From Candidatus Sungbacteria bacterium RIFCSPHIGHO2_02_FULL_52_23 (GTDB lineage: Bacteria; Patescibacteriota; Minisyncoccia; Sungbacterales; HO2-52-23), in assembly GCA_001820655.1 (NCBI GenBank), contig MHQM01000019.1:1-19425 (forward strand): DNA of 19,425 nucleotides. The letters run 5' to 3'. Numbering within the stretch: position 1 is the stretch's first letter; each line of letters opens with the position of its first letter. The position numbers and the translations under genes were made by a program. The notes under the pieces are model-generated. The model saw nothing but the letters and a program-made list of their open reading frames with translations, did not search any database and was not told the origin of the DNA. This document shows positions 7,266 to 14,521 of this stretch, piece by piece.

Positions 7266-7305
7266 AAATCCACCTATACTTACGATCGTAAGTATAGGTG
7301 GATTT
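7266..7305. repeat. 40-nt perfect palindrome with TACGATCGTA core
   Basis: The sequence equals its own reverse complement over all 40 bases, with the centre between 7285 and 7286. It starts 5 bases after the stop of the NeuA-like gene. The core TACGATCGTA recurs in the palindrome at 14701-14724 with different arms. It could act as a bidirectional terminator, but no T-tract follows. Confidence 0.9.
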
Positions 7306-7355
7306 GGTTTCGTGGCTTGAAACGAAAGCCGTTTTAGGGTAGTTATAAGGGAGAT

Positions 7356-7826
7356 ATGGCAGGCGTGCGTCCGGCACAAAAGAAGAAGAGAATCGTGGTC
7401 GCCGTGAGCGGCGGTTTTGATCCGGTGCATGTGGGGCATGTGCGGATGTTTTCAGCCGCACGAAAACTTGGAGACGAGCTTGTCGTGATTTTGAACAATG
7501 ACAACTGGCTCCGCAAAAAAAAACGCCACGTATTTATGCCCGAAGCCGAGCGCAAGGAAGTGATTGAGGCGTTTCGCATGGTGGATCGCGTCGTGCTCAC
7601 GAGTCATGGCGCCGATCCGGCGGATATGAGTGTGGCGCGTGATCTTGAGCGTCTCAAGCCCGATGTATTCGCAAATGGCGGGGATCGTTTTGCAGACAAT
7701 GTCCCCGAAGTTGCCGTATGCAAAAAGATCGGGTGCAAGATGGTATTTCGCGCAGGGCGCGGCGGCAAGGTGCAGTCGAGCTCCTGGCTGCTGGATAATT
7801 TTGTCGCAAAGACTGTTAACTCTTAA
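7356..7826 (+). CDS. Cytidylyltransferase-like nucleotidyltransferase (RfaE C-terminal / glycerol-3-phosphate type)
   Basis: A 156-residue single-domain nucleotidyltransferase. The hallmark loop is SGGFDPVHVGHVRMF with the HxGH pair His25/His28. The fold continues through VILNNDNW and R..VI.AF and ends with a KVQSSS segment in the place of the family's ISST-type motif. Relatives transfer CMP or AMP to a phosphorylated sugar or polyol, as in HldE/RfaE and TagD. It should activate a sugar phosphate in the cytosol. ATG 7356 is preceded by AGGGAG at 7347-7352. It lies between NeuA- and NeuB-family genes, 9 bases before the latter, so it probably works in the same pathway, perhaps on the precursor sugar. 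The substrate and nucleotide are not determinable. Confidence 0.85.
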   Translation: MAGVRPAQKKKRIVVAVSGGFDPVHVGHVRMFSAARKLGDELVVILNNDNWLRKKKRHVFMPEAERKEVIEAFRMVDRVVLTSHGADPADMSVARDLERLKPDVFANGGDRFADNVPEVAVCKKIGCKMVFRAGRGGKVQSSSWLLDNFVAKTVNS

Positions 7827-7835
7827 GAATTACCT

Positions 7836-9401
7836 ATGTCATTTGAGAAGAACAATCTGTTTGACTTCAATCGCCTTTTCATCTTTGAGATGGCGAACAA
7901 TCACCAGGGCCTGCGCGAGCACGGTTTTAAAATCATCAACGCGATGGCAGACATCGCCCAAAAGCGCGGCGTGCGCGCCGCAATGAAACTGCAGTTCCGC
8001 GACTTGGATACGTTTATCCATCCGAGCCATCGCGATTCAAAAGAGAACAAGCATATTCCGCGCTTTATGCAGACACGCCTCTCGGAAGAGGAGTTTTCAG
8101 CATTGGTCGCGGAGACTAAACGGCGCGGGCTTATTTCTATCTGCACGCCTTTTGATGAGCCGTCTGTGGACAAGATTGAGCGCTTGGGGATTGAGGTGAT
8201 CAAGATCGGCTCATGCTCCGCGCATGACTGGCCCCTGCTTGAGCGGGTGGCTGAAACCGGCAAGCCCGTGATCTGCTCCACAGGCGGACTCTCTATAAAA
8301 GACATTGATAAGATTGTAAGCTTCTTTGAGAAGCGCGCGGTGCACTTTGTGATGATGCATTGCGTGGCGCAATATCCTACGGCCAACGGCAAACTGCATC
8401 TCAATCAGATTGAGACCATGCGCAAGCGCTACCCGGGAGTTACGATCGGATTTTCCACTCACGAGGAGCCGGGCAATCTCAACGCGGTGCGTGTAGCCTA
8501 TGCTAAAGGCGCGAGGATTTTTGAGAAACACGTGGGTGTCGTAACGGACGATATTACGCTCAATAAGTACTCCGCGACGCCCGAGCAGGTGGATGCATGG
8601 ATCGGAGCGTTTTTGGAGGCGGAGGAATCGTGCGGCGGCGAGGGCGAGCGTGTGATTGAACAGAAAGAAAAAGACGATCTGCGCTCGCTCATGCGCGGCG
8701 TTTATGCGCGTGAAGAAATCGCGCGCGGGACTCCAATCAGGCGGGAGGACGTATTTTTTGCAATGCCGCTTGGGGATGCACAGCTGATCAGCGGACGGTT
8801 TCAGGATGGGTTGGTCGCCGACCGCGATTACCTGCCGAATGAAGCGATCTCGTCCTCTCTGCGCTCGGAGAAGCCGTCGCGCAAAGAAATCGTGTATCAT
8901 TCCATCCACGCGGTAAAAGGCATGCTCAATGAAGCGCGGATTCCGGTGGGGCATGATTTTTCCGTGGAGCTCTCGCATCACTACGGGATTGATCGTTTTG
9001 ATGAGATAGGGTGTACGATCGTGGAGTGCTTCAACCGCGAGTATGCGAAAAAACTGATCATCCAGCTGCCGGGCCAGTGGAATCCGGAGCATTTTCATAA
9101 GCGCAAGGACGAGACTTTTCATGTACTTTCGGGCTCTATGGAAGCGGTGATCAACGGCAAGCGCAAGACGCTGGAAGCGGGCGACACGTTGTGGGTGCCC
9201 AGAGGCGTAGTGCATGGATTCGGTACAAAGGACGGCGTGATCTTTGAGGAAATCTCCACGACGAGCCATAGCGACGATTCGTTCTATGCGGACAAGAAGA
9301 TTGCGACGATGCCCCGCGATGAGCGCAAAACCAAGCTTTTGAACTGGGGCCAGCATCAGCTTGAGGAGATTGTTGAAGAAGACCTGGGTGAAGGGTTATA
9401 A
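7836..9401 (+). CDS. neuB: Nonulosonic acid synthase (NeuB-type) fused to SAF and cupin domains
   Basis: A 521-residue fusion. Residues 1-275 are a NeuB TIM barrel, which condenses PEP with an aldose or aldose phosphate. Visible motifs are FEMANNHQG, KLQF, CTPFDEPS, KIGS, STGG, HCVAQYPT, IGFSTHE with His209 and FEKHVGV with His232, the last two being the family's metal ligands. Residues about 285-345 (MRGVYAREEIARGTPI...) are the SAF/antifreeze-like domain. Residues about 350-521 are an added cupin with HFHKRKDE (His419, His421, Glu426) and GDTLWVPRGVVHGFG (His460), a complete metal site. Ordinary NeuB proteins are about 340-350 residues. The cupin resembles sugar-isomerase or sugar-binding cupins, so it may prepare the aldose substrate (inference). 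No clear Shine-Dalgarno is seen. Confidence 0.92.
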   Translation: MSFEKNNLFDFNRLFIFEMANNHQGLREHGFKIINAMADIAQKRGVRAAMKLQFRDLDTFIHPSHRDSKENKHIPRFMQTRLSEEEFSALVAETKRRGLISICTPFDEPSVDKIERLGIEVIKIGSCSAHDWPLLERVAETGKPVICSTGGLSIKDIDKIVSFFEKRAVHFVMMHCVAQYPTANGKLHLNQIETMRKRYPGVTIGFSTHEEPGNLNAVRVAYAKGARIFEKHVGVVTDDITLNKYSATPEQVDAWIGAFLEAEESCGGEGERVIEQKEKDDLRSLMRGVYAREEIARGTPIRREDVFFAMPLGDAQLISGRFQDGLVADRDYLPNEAISSSLRSEKPSRKEIVYHSIHAVKGMLNEARIPVGHDFSVELSHHYGIDRFDEIGCTIVECFNREYAKKLIIQLPGQWNPEHFHKRKDETFHVLSGSMEAVINGKRKTLEAGDTLWVPRGVVHGFGTKDGVIFEEISTTSHSDDSFYADKKIATMPRDERKTKLLNWGQHQLEEIVEEDLGEGL

Positions 9402-9408
9402 TACACCG

Positions 9409-10056
9409 ATGCTGAAAGTAGTTGTTTTTGATTTTGACGGCGTGATTGTGGATTCAAACCACATCAAGGAAGACGCTTTTTACCGGCTGTTTGAGGGACA
9501 CCCTCATATCTCGCGGGAATTGGTGGCAGATGTCCTGATGCGCAATGTCGGAACCCGTTTTGATATTTTGCGGGATATTTTTGTGCGTTCGGGCGCGCCC
9601 GCGGATGAAATCACGCGGCTAGTGGATGAAAACGCCGCGCATCTTGATACTATGGTGCAGGAGCGGATTTCGATGCGAGGCTTGGCGCCCGGAGCCCGCG
9701 AGACGCTTGAGGAGCTAAGCAAGAATCTTTGCCTTTACATCAATTCCGCAACCCCCGTAGATGCACTGAAGACGACAGTGGCGCATCTTGGGATTCAGGA
9801 TCATTTTCGCGCGGTACACGGGGCGCCGCCGTGCAAGGAAGAAAATCTGCGCGCGATCATGGCGCGCGAGGGAGTAGAGGCGGGGGAAGTCGTGGTCATC
9901 GGGGATGGAGAAGGCGACATGCTTTCGGCGACTGCATGCGGAACGCATTTTATCGCGATAAACAGCGGCTTTTATCCGTGGGGTGAAAATCCTGCCTTTC
10001 CGGTCGTGCCGAGCATACGAGCGGCGCGGGCGGTACTTGAAAAAATAACGGTGTAA
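9409..10056 (+). CDS. HAD-family phosphatase
   Basis: A 215-residue haloacid-dehalogenase-type hydrolase with a helical cap. Motif I is VVFDFDGVIVDS (nucleophile Asp8 and Asp10). Motif II is the Ser/Thr in YINSATP, motif III is the Lys in PPCKEENL, and motif IV is VVIGDGEGDM. Length and layout fit beta-phosphoglucomutase/phosphoglycolate-phosphatase-like proteins. The ATG at 9409 comes 7 bases after the NeuB-fusion stop; an upstream TTG at 9361 would only add an unconserved overlap. Because NeuB enzymes of the phosphate type give a 9-phosphate, this enzyme is a good candidate to remove it before CMP activation (inference from context). The family assignment is firm. Confidence 0.88.
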   Translation: MLKVVVFDFDGVIVDSNHIKEDAFYRLFEGHPHISRELVADVLMRNVGTRFDILRDIFVRSGAPADEITRLVDENAAHLDTMVQERISMRGLAPGARETLEELSKNLCLYINSATPVDALKTTVAHLGIQDHFRAVHGAPPCKEENLRAIMAREGVEAGEVVVIGDGEGDMLSATACGTHFIAINSGFYPWGENPAFPVVPSIRAARAVLEKITV

Positions 10057-10071
10057 CTTTTCTAAAAATGA

Positions 10072-10169
10072 ACCCCGTTAGATATCCCCAGAACAGTCTT
10101 TCAAGAGGAAATTATAACGGAGTTTACAAAATCTCTTATGTCAGATAATCAAAAAATATCTAACGGGGT
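10072..10169 (+). repeat. Inverted-repeat element E (CCCCGTTAGA family) at a gene start
   Basis: The 14-bp arms are perfect: ACCCCGTTAGATAT (10072-10085) and its complement at 10156-10169. The core CCCCGTTAGA...TCTAACGGGG is shared with the element at 10903-10978. The 70-base interior is AT-rich and shows no strong hairpin. The right arm ends in GGGGT, so the GTG at 10168 uses its last base. Confidence 0.85.
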
Positions 10170-11277
10170 GAAGGTAAAAATCATCGGGGCGGGATCCATA
10201 GGTAATCATTTGGCACAGGCGAGTCGCAGAATGGAGTGGGAGGTGGCGATCGTGGATGCGGATCCCAAAGCGCTTGAGCGGACGCGGACGGATATCTATC
10301 CCAAGCGCTATGGCGCATGGGATGATGCGATTCAGCTTTTTTTAGCAGGCGAGGAGCCGAAAGGAGGTTTTGACATCATCATGATCGGCACGCCGCCGGA
10401 TTCGCATACAAAACTTGCGCTTGCCTCAATCGCGGAGAGTCCGCGCCTGCTACATATTGAAAAGCCGCTTGCGACCCCCGATCTTGCGGGTATTGCGGAG
10501 TTTGAAGCCGCGATGCGCGCACATCCCGATACGATTGTAACCGTAGGATATGATCATGCGGTTGCCGAAAGTACGGAGTTTGTGCGCGATACCGCGGCGA
10601 GCGGCGCTGTCGGAGCCATCGTTACGATTGATGTGGAGTTTCGCGAGCATTGGCGGGGGATTTTTGGCGCGCATCCGTGGCTTGCGGGTCCGCAGGATAG
10701 TTATCTCGGATACTGGCGGCGCGGAGGGGGTGCTGGCGGCGAGCATTCGCATGCTTTGCATCTCTGGTTCTTTTTTGCGCGCGCGCTCGGGTGGGGCGTC
10801 CTCAAGGAATCAAAAGCTATGTTTGATATCCGCAAGGAAAACGGCGCGGAATACGACCGCCTCGCGGCTTTTCTCCTCAAGACTGATGCTGACGGCATGG
10901 GCCGCGCCCCGTTAGAGAGCCACCCCGACTTCGTCGGGACGGTAGACGCTACAAGGGTACCATCTCTAACGGGGCGCGTGGTGCAGGACGTGATCACGTA
11001 CCCCGTGCGCAAATGGGCGCGTCTGCAGGGCGACAAGGGATATATTGAGTGGATATGCGGCGGGTCGCCCGAAGGGGATCTCGTCCGGTGGCAAAAAGAA
11101 GGAGAGGATGCGCAGGAAAAAGTATTCGCCAAAAAGCGTCCCGACGATTTTTATCGCGAGACCATGCACTATCAGAAATTGCTTTCGGGAGAAATCGCCC
11201 GCGAGAATTCTTCGTTGATCTATGACCGGGGCCGGGAAGTGATGGCGATCCTGAATGAAGCATATCCTCTTGCGTGA
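10168..11277 (+). CDS. Gfo/Idh/MocA-family oxidoreductase with a palindrome-encoded insertion
   Basis: A dehydrogenase of about 369 residues from GTG 10168; ATG 10138 would add ten. The Rossmann start is VKIIGAGSIGNHLA. IGTPPDSHTKLAL and HIEKPLATPD follow, the latter being the family EKP motif with its catalytic Lys, and then the GYDHAV segment of the C-terminal domain. It would oxidise or reduce a sugar or nucleotide sugar with NAD(P). I prefer 10168 because relatives begin directly at this strand. Codons at 10906-10977 come from a hairpin element and insert about 24 residues (APLESHPDFVG...PSLTGR). Removing them rejoins GMGR with VVQDVITYP, the expected family context. It ends the NeuB module. 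Confidence 0.88.
   Translation: MKVKIIGAGSIGNHLAQASRRMEWEVAIVDADPKALERTRTDIYPKRYGAWDDAIQLFLAGEEPKGGFDIIMIGTPPDSHTKLALASIAESPRLLHIEKPLATPDLAGIAEFEAAMRAHPDTIVTVGYDHAVAESTEFVRDTAASGAVGAIVTIDVEFREHWRGIFGAHPWLAGPQDSYLGYWRRGGGAGGEHSHALHLWFFFARALGWGVLKESKAMFDIRKENGAEYDRLAAFLLKTDADGMGRAPLESHPDFVGTVDATRVPSLTGRVVQDVITYPVRKWARLQGDKGYIEWICGGSPEGDLVRWQKEGEDAQEKVFAKKRPDDFYRETMHYQKLLSGEIARENSSLIYDRGREVMAILNEAYPLA
10903..10978 (+). repeat. In-frame palindromic element inside the Gfo/Idh gene
   Basis: A 16-bp perfect outer helix (10903-10918 with 10963-10978) encloses a 6-bp hairpin (10924-10929 with 10933-10938) and a 4-bp hairpin (10942-10945 with 10949-10952), a cloverleaf-like layout. Its terminal core is the same CCCCGTTAGA as in element E. 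If the unit is taken as 10906-10977, it is 72 nt and keeps the reading frame. Confidence 0.88.
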
Positions 11278-11359
11278 CCCGCGGGGAAGATACCGGATGA
11301 TCGTCTGGTGCGTTACAGGAGTAGCAGATAGGACACCATCTCAATAAAGACGAAGATAT

Positions 11360-11710
11360 ATGAAAAATAAAAAATATGCATACGGCCGCACGACGCTCTA
11401 CGCCGATGACAAGGTGGAGGTTGTATTGATTGAGTGGCCGCCGGGAGCGAAGTCCGCCGCGCACGACCACGGGACTTCGCATGGCATGATCCGCGTGCTT
11501 GAGGGCATGGTGTATTGCGATAACTTTTCCAAAAAGACCAAGCAGTTTACGAGCCGTCTGGTCGGGAGAAAAGGCGACATGCTTTTTGAGACGCCGGAGA
11601 TCGTCCATATCATGGGCAATAATTCCAAGACGAAGCGCGCTCTTGCCTTGCATGTCTACACGCCTCCGTTGAAAATGAAAGTGTATTCCGATGCAGAGTT
11701 GAAGCGGTAA
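11360..11710 (+). CDS. Cupin protein, cysteine dioxygenase type I-like
   Basis: A 116-residue single-cupin protein. It carries WPPGAKSAAHDHGTSHGMIRVLEG with His35 and His37, a second-motif His83 in ETPEIVHIMGN, and HVYTPP with Tyr100, which corresponds to the SLHLYSPP-type Tyr of cysteine dioxygenases. That family oxidises a thiol to a sulfinate using iron and oxygen. It is shorter than animal or typical bacterial cysteine dioxygenases (about 200 residues), so its substrate may differ. It lies 11 bases before a CysH-type reductase and one gene before SqdB, so a role in handling sulfur or sulfite is suggested (inference). No strong ribosome site is seen. It could instead be a generic sugar-binding cupin. 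Confidence 0.75.
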   Translation: MKNKKYAYGRTTLYADDKVEVVLIEWPPGAKSAAHDHGTSHGMIRVLEGMVYCDNFSKKTKQFTSRLVGRKGDMLFETPEIVHIMGNNSKTKRALALHVYTPPLKMKVYSDAELKR

Positions 11711-11721
11711 TCTTACTTACC

Positions 11722-12399
11722 ATGACTTTGACCGAAAAAGCGGAGATTTCAAAATTTATCATCCGGCATGCGGTGGAAAAATATCCGCGTATTTTTGCGG
11801 CATGCTCATTCGGCAAGGATTCGCGCGTCGTCGCGGATCTTGCCATGCAGGTAAAACCCGACATTCAATTTATCGGTATTGATACGGGCTATGAATTTCC
11901 CGAGACGCTTGCTTTTGCCGACCGTATGGTACAGGAGACCGACATGAAGTTTCGCTGGGTACGCGCATCGCCCGAGGCGCGGCGCAAGATAGATGAATCG
12001 TACGGCGATTCATTCGTCAAAAATGATCAGTATAAATGCTGTGAGATGAAGATACCGGCGATTGAAAGCGTGATGCATGAGTATGACGCATGGATTACGG
12101 GTCTGCGGCGCGACGAGACCGAACACCGGAAAAACACGGGGCTTATGGAAGAGGGTAAAATCGCAAAAGCGAATCCGATTGCATTTTGGACAAAGGATGA
12201 GATATGGCAGTATATCAAAGAGCATCGCCTGTCGTATCATCCGCTGTACGATGCAGGCTATCCGTCTCTGGGGTGTAAGCCCTGCACGACTTCGGGTAAG
12301 ATTCGTGATGGCGGCGGACGACAGGGGCAATTTGAACGCGCGGGGCGGTTTGCCGGCACCGAGCATGCGGGACAGGAATGCGGATTACATCTGATGTAG
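11722..12399 (+). CDS. cysH: Adenylylsulfate (APS)-reductase-type CysH protein
   Basis: A 225-residue PAPS/APS reductase family member that would reduce adenylyl sulfate to sulfite. The PP-loop is ACSFGKDS (residues 27-34). The [4Fe-4S] cysteines typical of APS reductases are all present: Cys106-Cys107 in KCCEMKIP and Cys185/Cys188 in GCKPCT. ITGLRRDET lies between them, and the catalytic Cys220 sits in the C-terminal ECGLH. Having both the CC/CxxC set and ECGLH points to the iron-sulfur APS type rather than the PAPS type. No ATP sulfurylase or sulfite reductase gene is in the window. It sits directly upstream of the UDP-sulfoquinovose synthase, which needs sulfite, so it probably supplies that enzyme rather than cysteine synthesis (inference). 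Confidence 0.88.
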   Translation: MTLTEKAEISKFIIRHAVEKYPRIFAACSFGKDSRVVADLAMQVKPDIQFIGIDTGYEFPETLAFADRMVQETDMKFRWVRASPEARRKIDESYGDSFVKNDQYKCCEMKIPAIESVMHEYDAWITGLRRDETEHRKNTGLMEEGKIAKANPIAFWTKDEIWQYIKEHRLSYHPLYDAGYPSLGCKPCTTSGKIRDGGGRQGQFERAGRFAGTEHAGQECGLHLM

Positions 12400-12408
12400 G
12401 AAATAACC

Positions 12409-13572
12409 ATGAAGATTCTTATTTTAGGCGGCGACGGGTATCTGGGATGGCCTACGGCCATGCATTTTGCCGCGCGGGGCCACGAGGTTGCGGTCGCGGA
12501 CAATCTGGGCAAAAGGTTTTGGGAGGCGGAGATGGGAGTCACGCCGCTTTTTCATATCCCGCCATTGCAGAGGCGCGTGCGCATATGGAATGAAATGAAG
12601 CGGGGCCCGAAGCCCATGAAGCTTTATATCGGCGACATCGCGCAGAATCATCGTTTTGTCTACCATCTATTTGAGGATTTTCGGCCCGATGCGGTGGTGC
12701 ATTATGCCGAACAGCCGTCAGCTCCGTATTCTATGGTGTCGCGCCTGCAGGCGGTCTCAACCCAGGTCAATAACGTCTCGGGGACTTTGAATGTGCTTTT
12801 TGCGATGAAGCGCTACACGCCCGCGGCACATCTCATCAAGCTTGGCACGATGGGCGAGTACGGTACGCCCAATATTGATATTGAGGAAGGATGGATTGAG
12901 ATTGAGCACAAAGGTAGGAAAGACCGGATGCTGTTCCCCAAACAGCCGGGATCGTTTTATCACTTAAGCAAAGTGCATGATAGTCATAATATTGAATTTG
13001 CGTGCCGCATCTGGGGTATGCGCTCCACCGATCTGAATCAGGGAGTCGTCTATGGTATGGAGACCGATGAGACAGCGATGCATCCGGAACTGCTGACATC
13101 ATTTCACTATGACGAAATATTCGGCACGGCTCTCAATCGATTTGCGGTGCAGGCGGTGGCGGGCATGCCGCTCACGGTATATGGCGCGGGCGGCCAGACG
13201 CGCGGATTTCTCAATATCCGCGATACGCTCCAGTGCGTGGAGCTTGCCGCGATGAATCAGGCCAAAGAGGGGGAGTTTCGCGTATTCAACCAGTTTACAG
13301 AAGCGTTTAGCGTGATGGATCTTGCGCACAAGGTGAAAGAGGCGGGCGAAGCTCTGGGGTTGAACGTTGCGATCGCAAACGTGGAAAATCCCCGCATAGA
13401 AAAAGAAGCGCATTATTACAATCCCAAAAATACGGCGCTTTTTTCGCTCGGACTCAAGCATCATCCACTGACGCAGGACGTGATCATGGGCATGCTTAAA
13501 AAAATCATGTCTTCACGCGATGTCATAGACCGCGCTACGATCAATCCCACGGTGAAGTGGCGGAAATCATAA
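12409..13572 (+). CDS. sqdB: UDP-sulfoquinovose synthase (SqdB/SQD1/Agl3 type)
   Basis: A 387-residue extended SDR with the near-invariant SQD1 signatures. These are the NAD loop ILGGDGYLGWPTAMH, the motif HYAEQPSAPYSM, NNVSGTLNVLFA, the catalytic strand KLGTMGEYGTPNIDIEEG with Thr147, KQPGSFYHLSKVHDSHN with Tyr184 and Lys188, and STDLNQGVVYG. The family converts UDP-glucose and sulfite to UDP-sulfoquinovose, the donor for plant and cyanobacterial sulfolipid and, in Sulfolobus (Agl3), for a sulfonated S-layer N-glycan. Length is close to the family norm. It follows the CysH-type reductase by 9 bases and precedes an epimerase. No SqdX-type transferase is seen, so in this locus a glycan destination is more likely than a sulfolipid (inference). 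Confidence 0.95.
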   Translation: MKILILGGDGYLGWPTAMHFAARGHEVAVADNLGKRFWEAEMGVTPLFHIPPLQRRVRIWNEMKRGPKPMKLYIGDIAQNHRFVYHLFEDFRPDAVVHYAEQPSAPYSMVSRLQAVSTQVNNVSGTLNVLFAMKRYTPAAHLIKLGTMGEYGTPNIDIEEGWIEIEHKGRKDRMLFPKQPGSFYHLSKVHDSHNIEFACRIWGMRSTDLNQGVVYGMETDETAMHPELLTSFHYDEIFGTALNRFAVQAVAGMPLTVYGAGGQTRGFLNIRDTLQCVELAAMNQAKEGEFRVFNQFTEAFSVMDLAHKVKEAGEALGLNVAIANVENPRIEKEAHYYNPKNTALFSLGLKHHPLTQDVIMGMLKKIMSSRDVIDRATINPTVKWRKS

Positions 13573-13585
13573 GTAGTATCACGTT

Positions 13586-14521
13586 ATGAAAATATTAGTC
13601 ACCGGAGGGGCGGGGTTTATCGGATCGCACCTGCTTGAAGATGTGATCGCGGCAGGACACGATGCCGCGTCTTTGGATTATGCCGATCCGGAGGGCGCAA
13701 TTGCGGGAGTGCGGTATTTCAAAACGGATTTTTGCGAGTGGGATGCGCTGATGCGCGATTTTATCGCATACAAGCCCGATGTCGTCGTGCATCTTGGCGC
13801 GATCCCGTCCGTGCAAAAATCCATCCTGGATCCTCTGCCTACGATGCGATCGGGTGTGACGGGTACATATATGGTGCTTGAGGCTTCGCGCCTTGCGGGC
13901 GTCAAGCGCGTGATTTTGGCGTCTTCGGGTGCGGTATTCGGCTCCGCTGCGGCGGAGTATTCCGGCAAATTACTTGATGAATCAGCACCCTTGCGGCCGC
14001 TCAATCCCTACGGGCTTTCCAAAAAGATGGGCGAGGAAATGCTGGCACTCTGGGCTTCCAAAGAAATCTGGGACGGGCCGGATACCGTGTCGCTTCGGTT
14101 TTTTAATGTCTTCGGGCCACGTCAACGGCGCGACTCGGCGTACGCGAGCGCGATTGAGCGATTTTTATACCAGTGGGAAGCAGGGGAGCCGTTTACCATC
14201 GTACCCGACGGCAAACAGCGCAGGGATATGGTGTACGTCAAAGACGTGGCGCGCGCGGTGCGGCTTGCCTGCGAGCACGCCGAGCCTTTGCGCGGCGAGC
14301 AGATCCATATCGGGAGCGGAACCAACTACTCAATCCTTGAAATGGCGGATATCATCGGAGGCCCGGATCATCCGCGAGTTTTCATAGAGCCGCGTGCGGG
14401 AGAAATCCGCGAGACGCGCGCCGATATTTCAAAAGCAAAACGGGTCCTCGGGTGGGAGCCGCAAACGCCGTTTGTCGCAGGAATAGAGGCGATGAAAGAG
14501 GAACTGAAAAAGAAAACATAG
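13586..14521 (+). CDS. NAD-dependent nucleotide-sugar epimerase/dehydratase
   Basis: A 311-residue extended SDR. It starts KILVTGGAGFIGSHLLEDV with the NAD-binding GGAGFIGS. HLGAIPSV, LASSGAVFG with the catalytic Ser region and YGLSKKMGE with Tyr142 and Lys146 follow. FFNVFGPRQ and DMVYVKDVA complete the set typical of UDP-glucose or UDP-N-acetylglucosamine 4-epimerases and dTDP-glucose 4,6-dehydratase relatives. The presence of Ser-Ser-Gly in the active strand favours a 4-epimerase, but the specificity is open. It lies 13 bases after sqdB with no Shine-Dalgarno and is probably co-transcribed with it. Element B begins at the base after the TAG stop, so any continuing transcript would carry a large hairpin there. 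Confidence 0.9.
   Translation: MKILVTGGAGFIGSHLLEDVIAAGHDAASLDYADPEGAIAGVRYFKTDFCEWDALMRDFIAYKPDVVVHLGAIPSVQKSILDPLPTMRSGVTGTYMVLEASRLAGVKRVILASSGAVFGSAAAEYSGKLLDESAPLRPLNPYGLSKKMGEEMLALWASKEIWDGPDTVSLRFFNVFGPRQRRDSAYASAIERFLYQWEAGEPFTIVPDGKQRRDMVYVKDVARAVRLACEHAEPLRGEQIHIGSGTNYSILEMADIIGGPDHPRVFIEPRAGEIRETRADISKAKRVLGWEPQTPFVAGIEAMKEELKKKT

Noticed and set aside
8211..9356. Long minus-strand open frame of 381 codons opposite the NeuB fusion
   Set aside because: It is an antisense shadow: the + strand frame has clear domain motifs along its whole length, while the minus translation shows none.
10138..10167. ATG 10138 as the start of the Gfo/Idh gene
   Set aside because: It is in frame and possible, but the extra ten residues are encoded inside element E, and the Rossmann strand begins right after GTG 10168.
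11278..11359. A CACCATCTCAATAAAG stretch resembling one arm of element C
   Set aside because: Only about eight bases match and there is no partner arm, so it may be chance.
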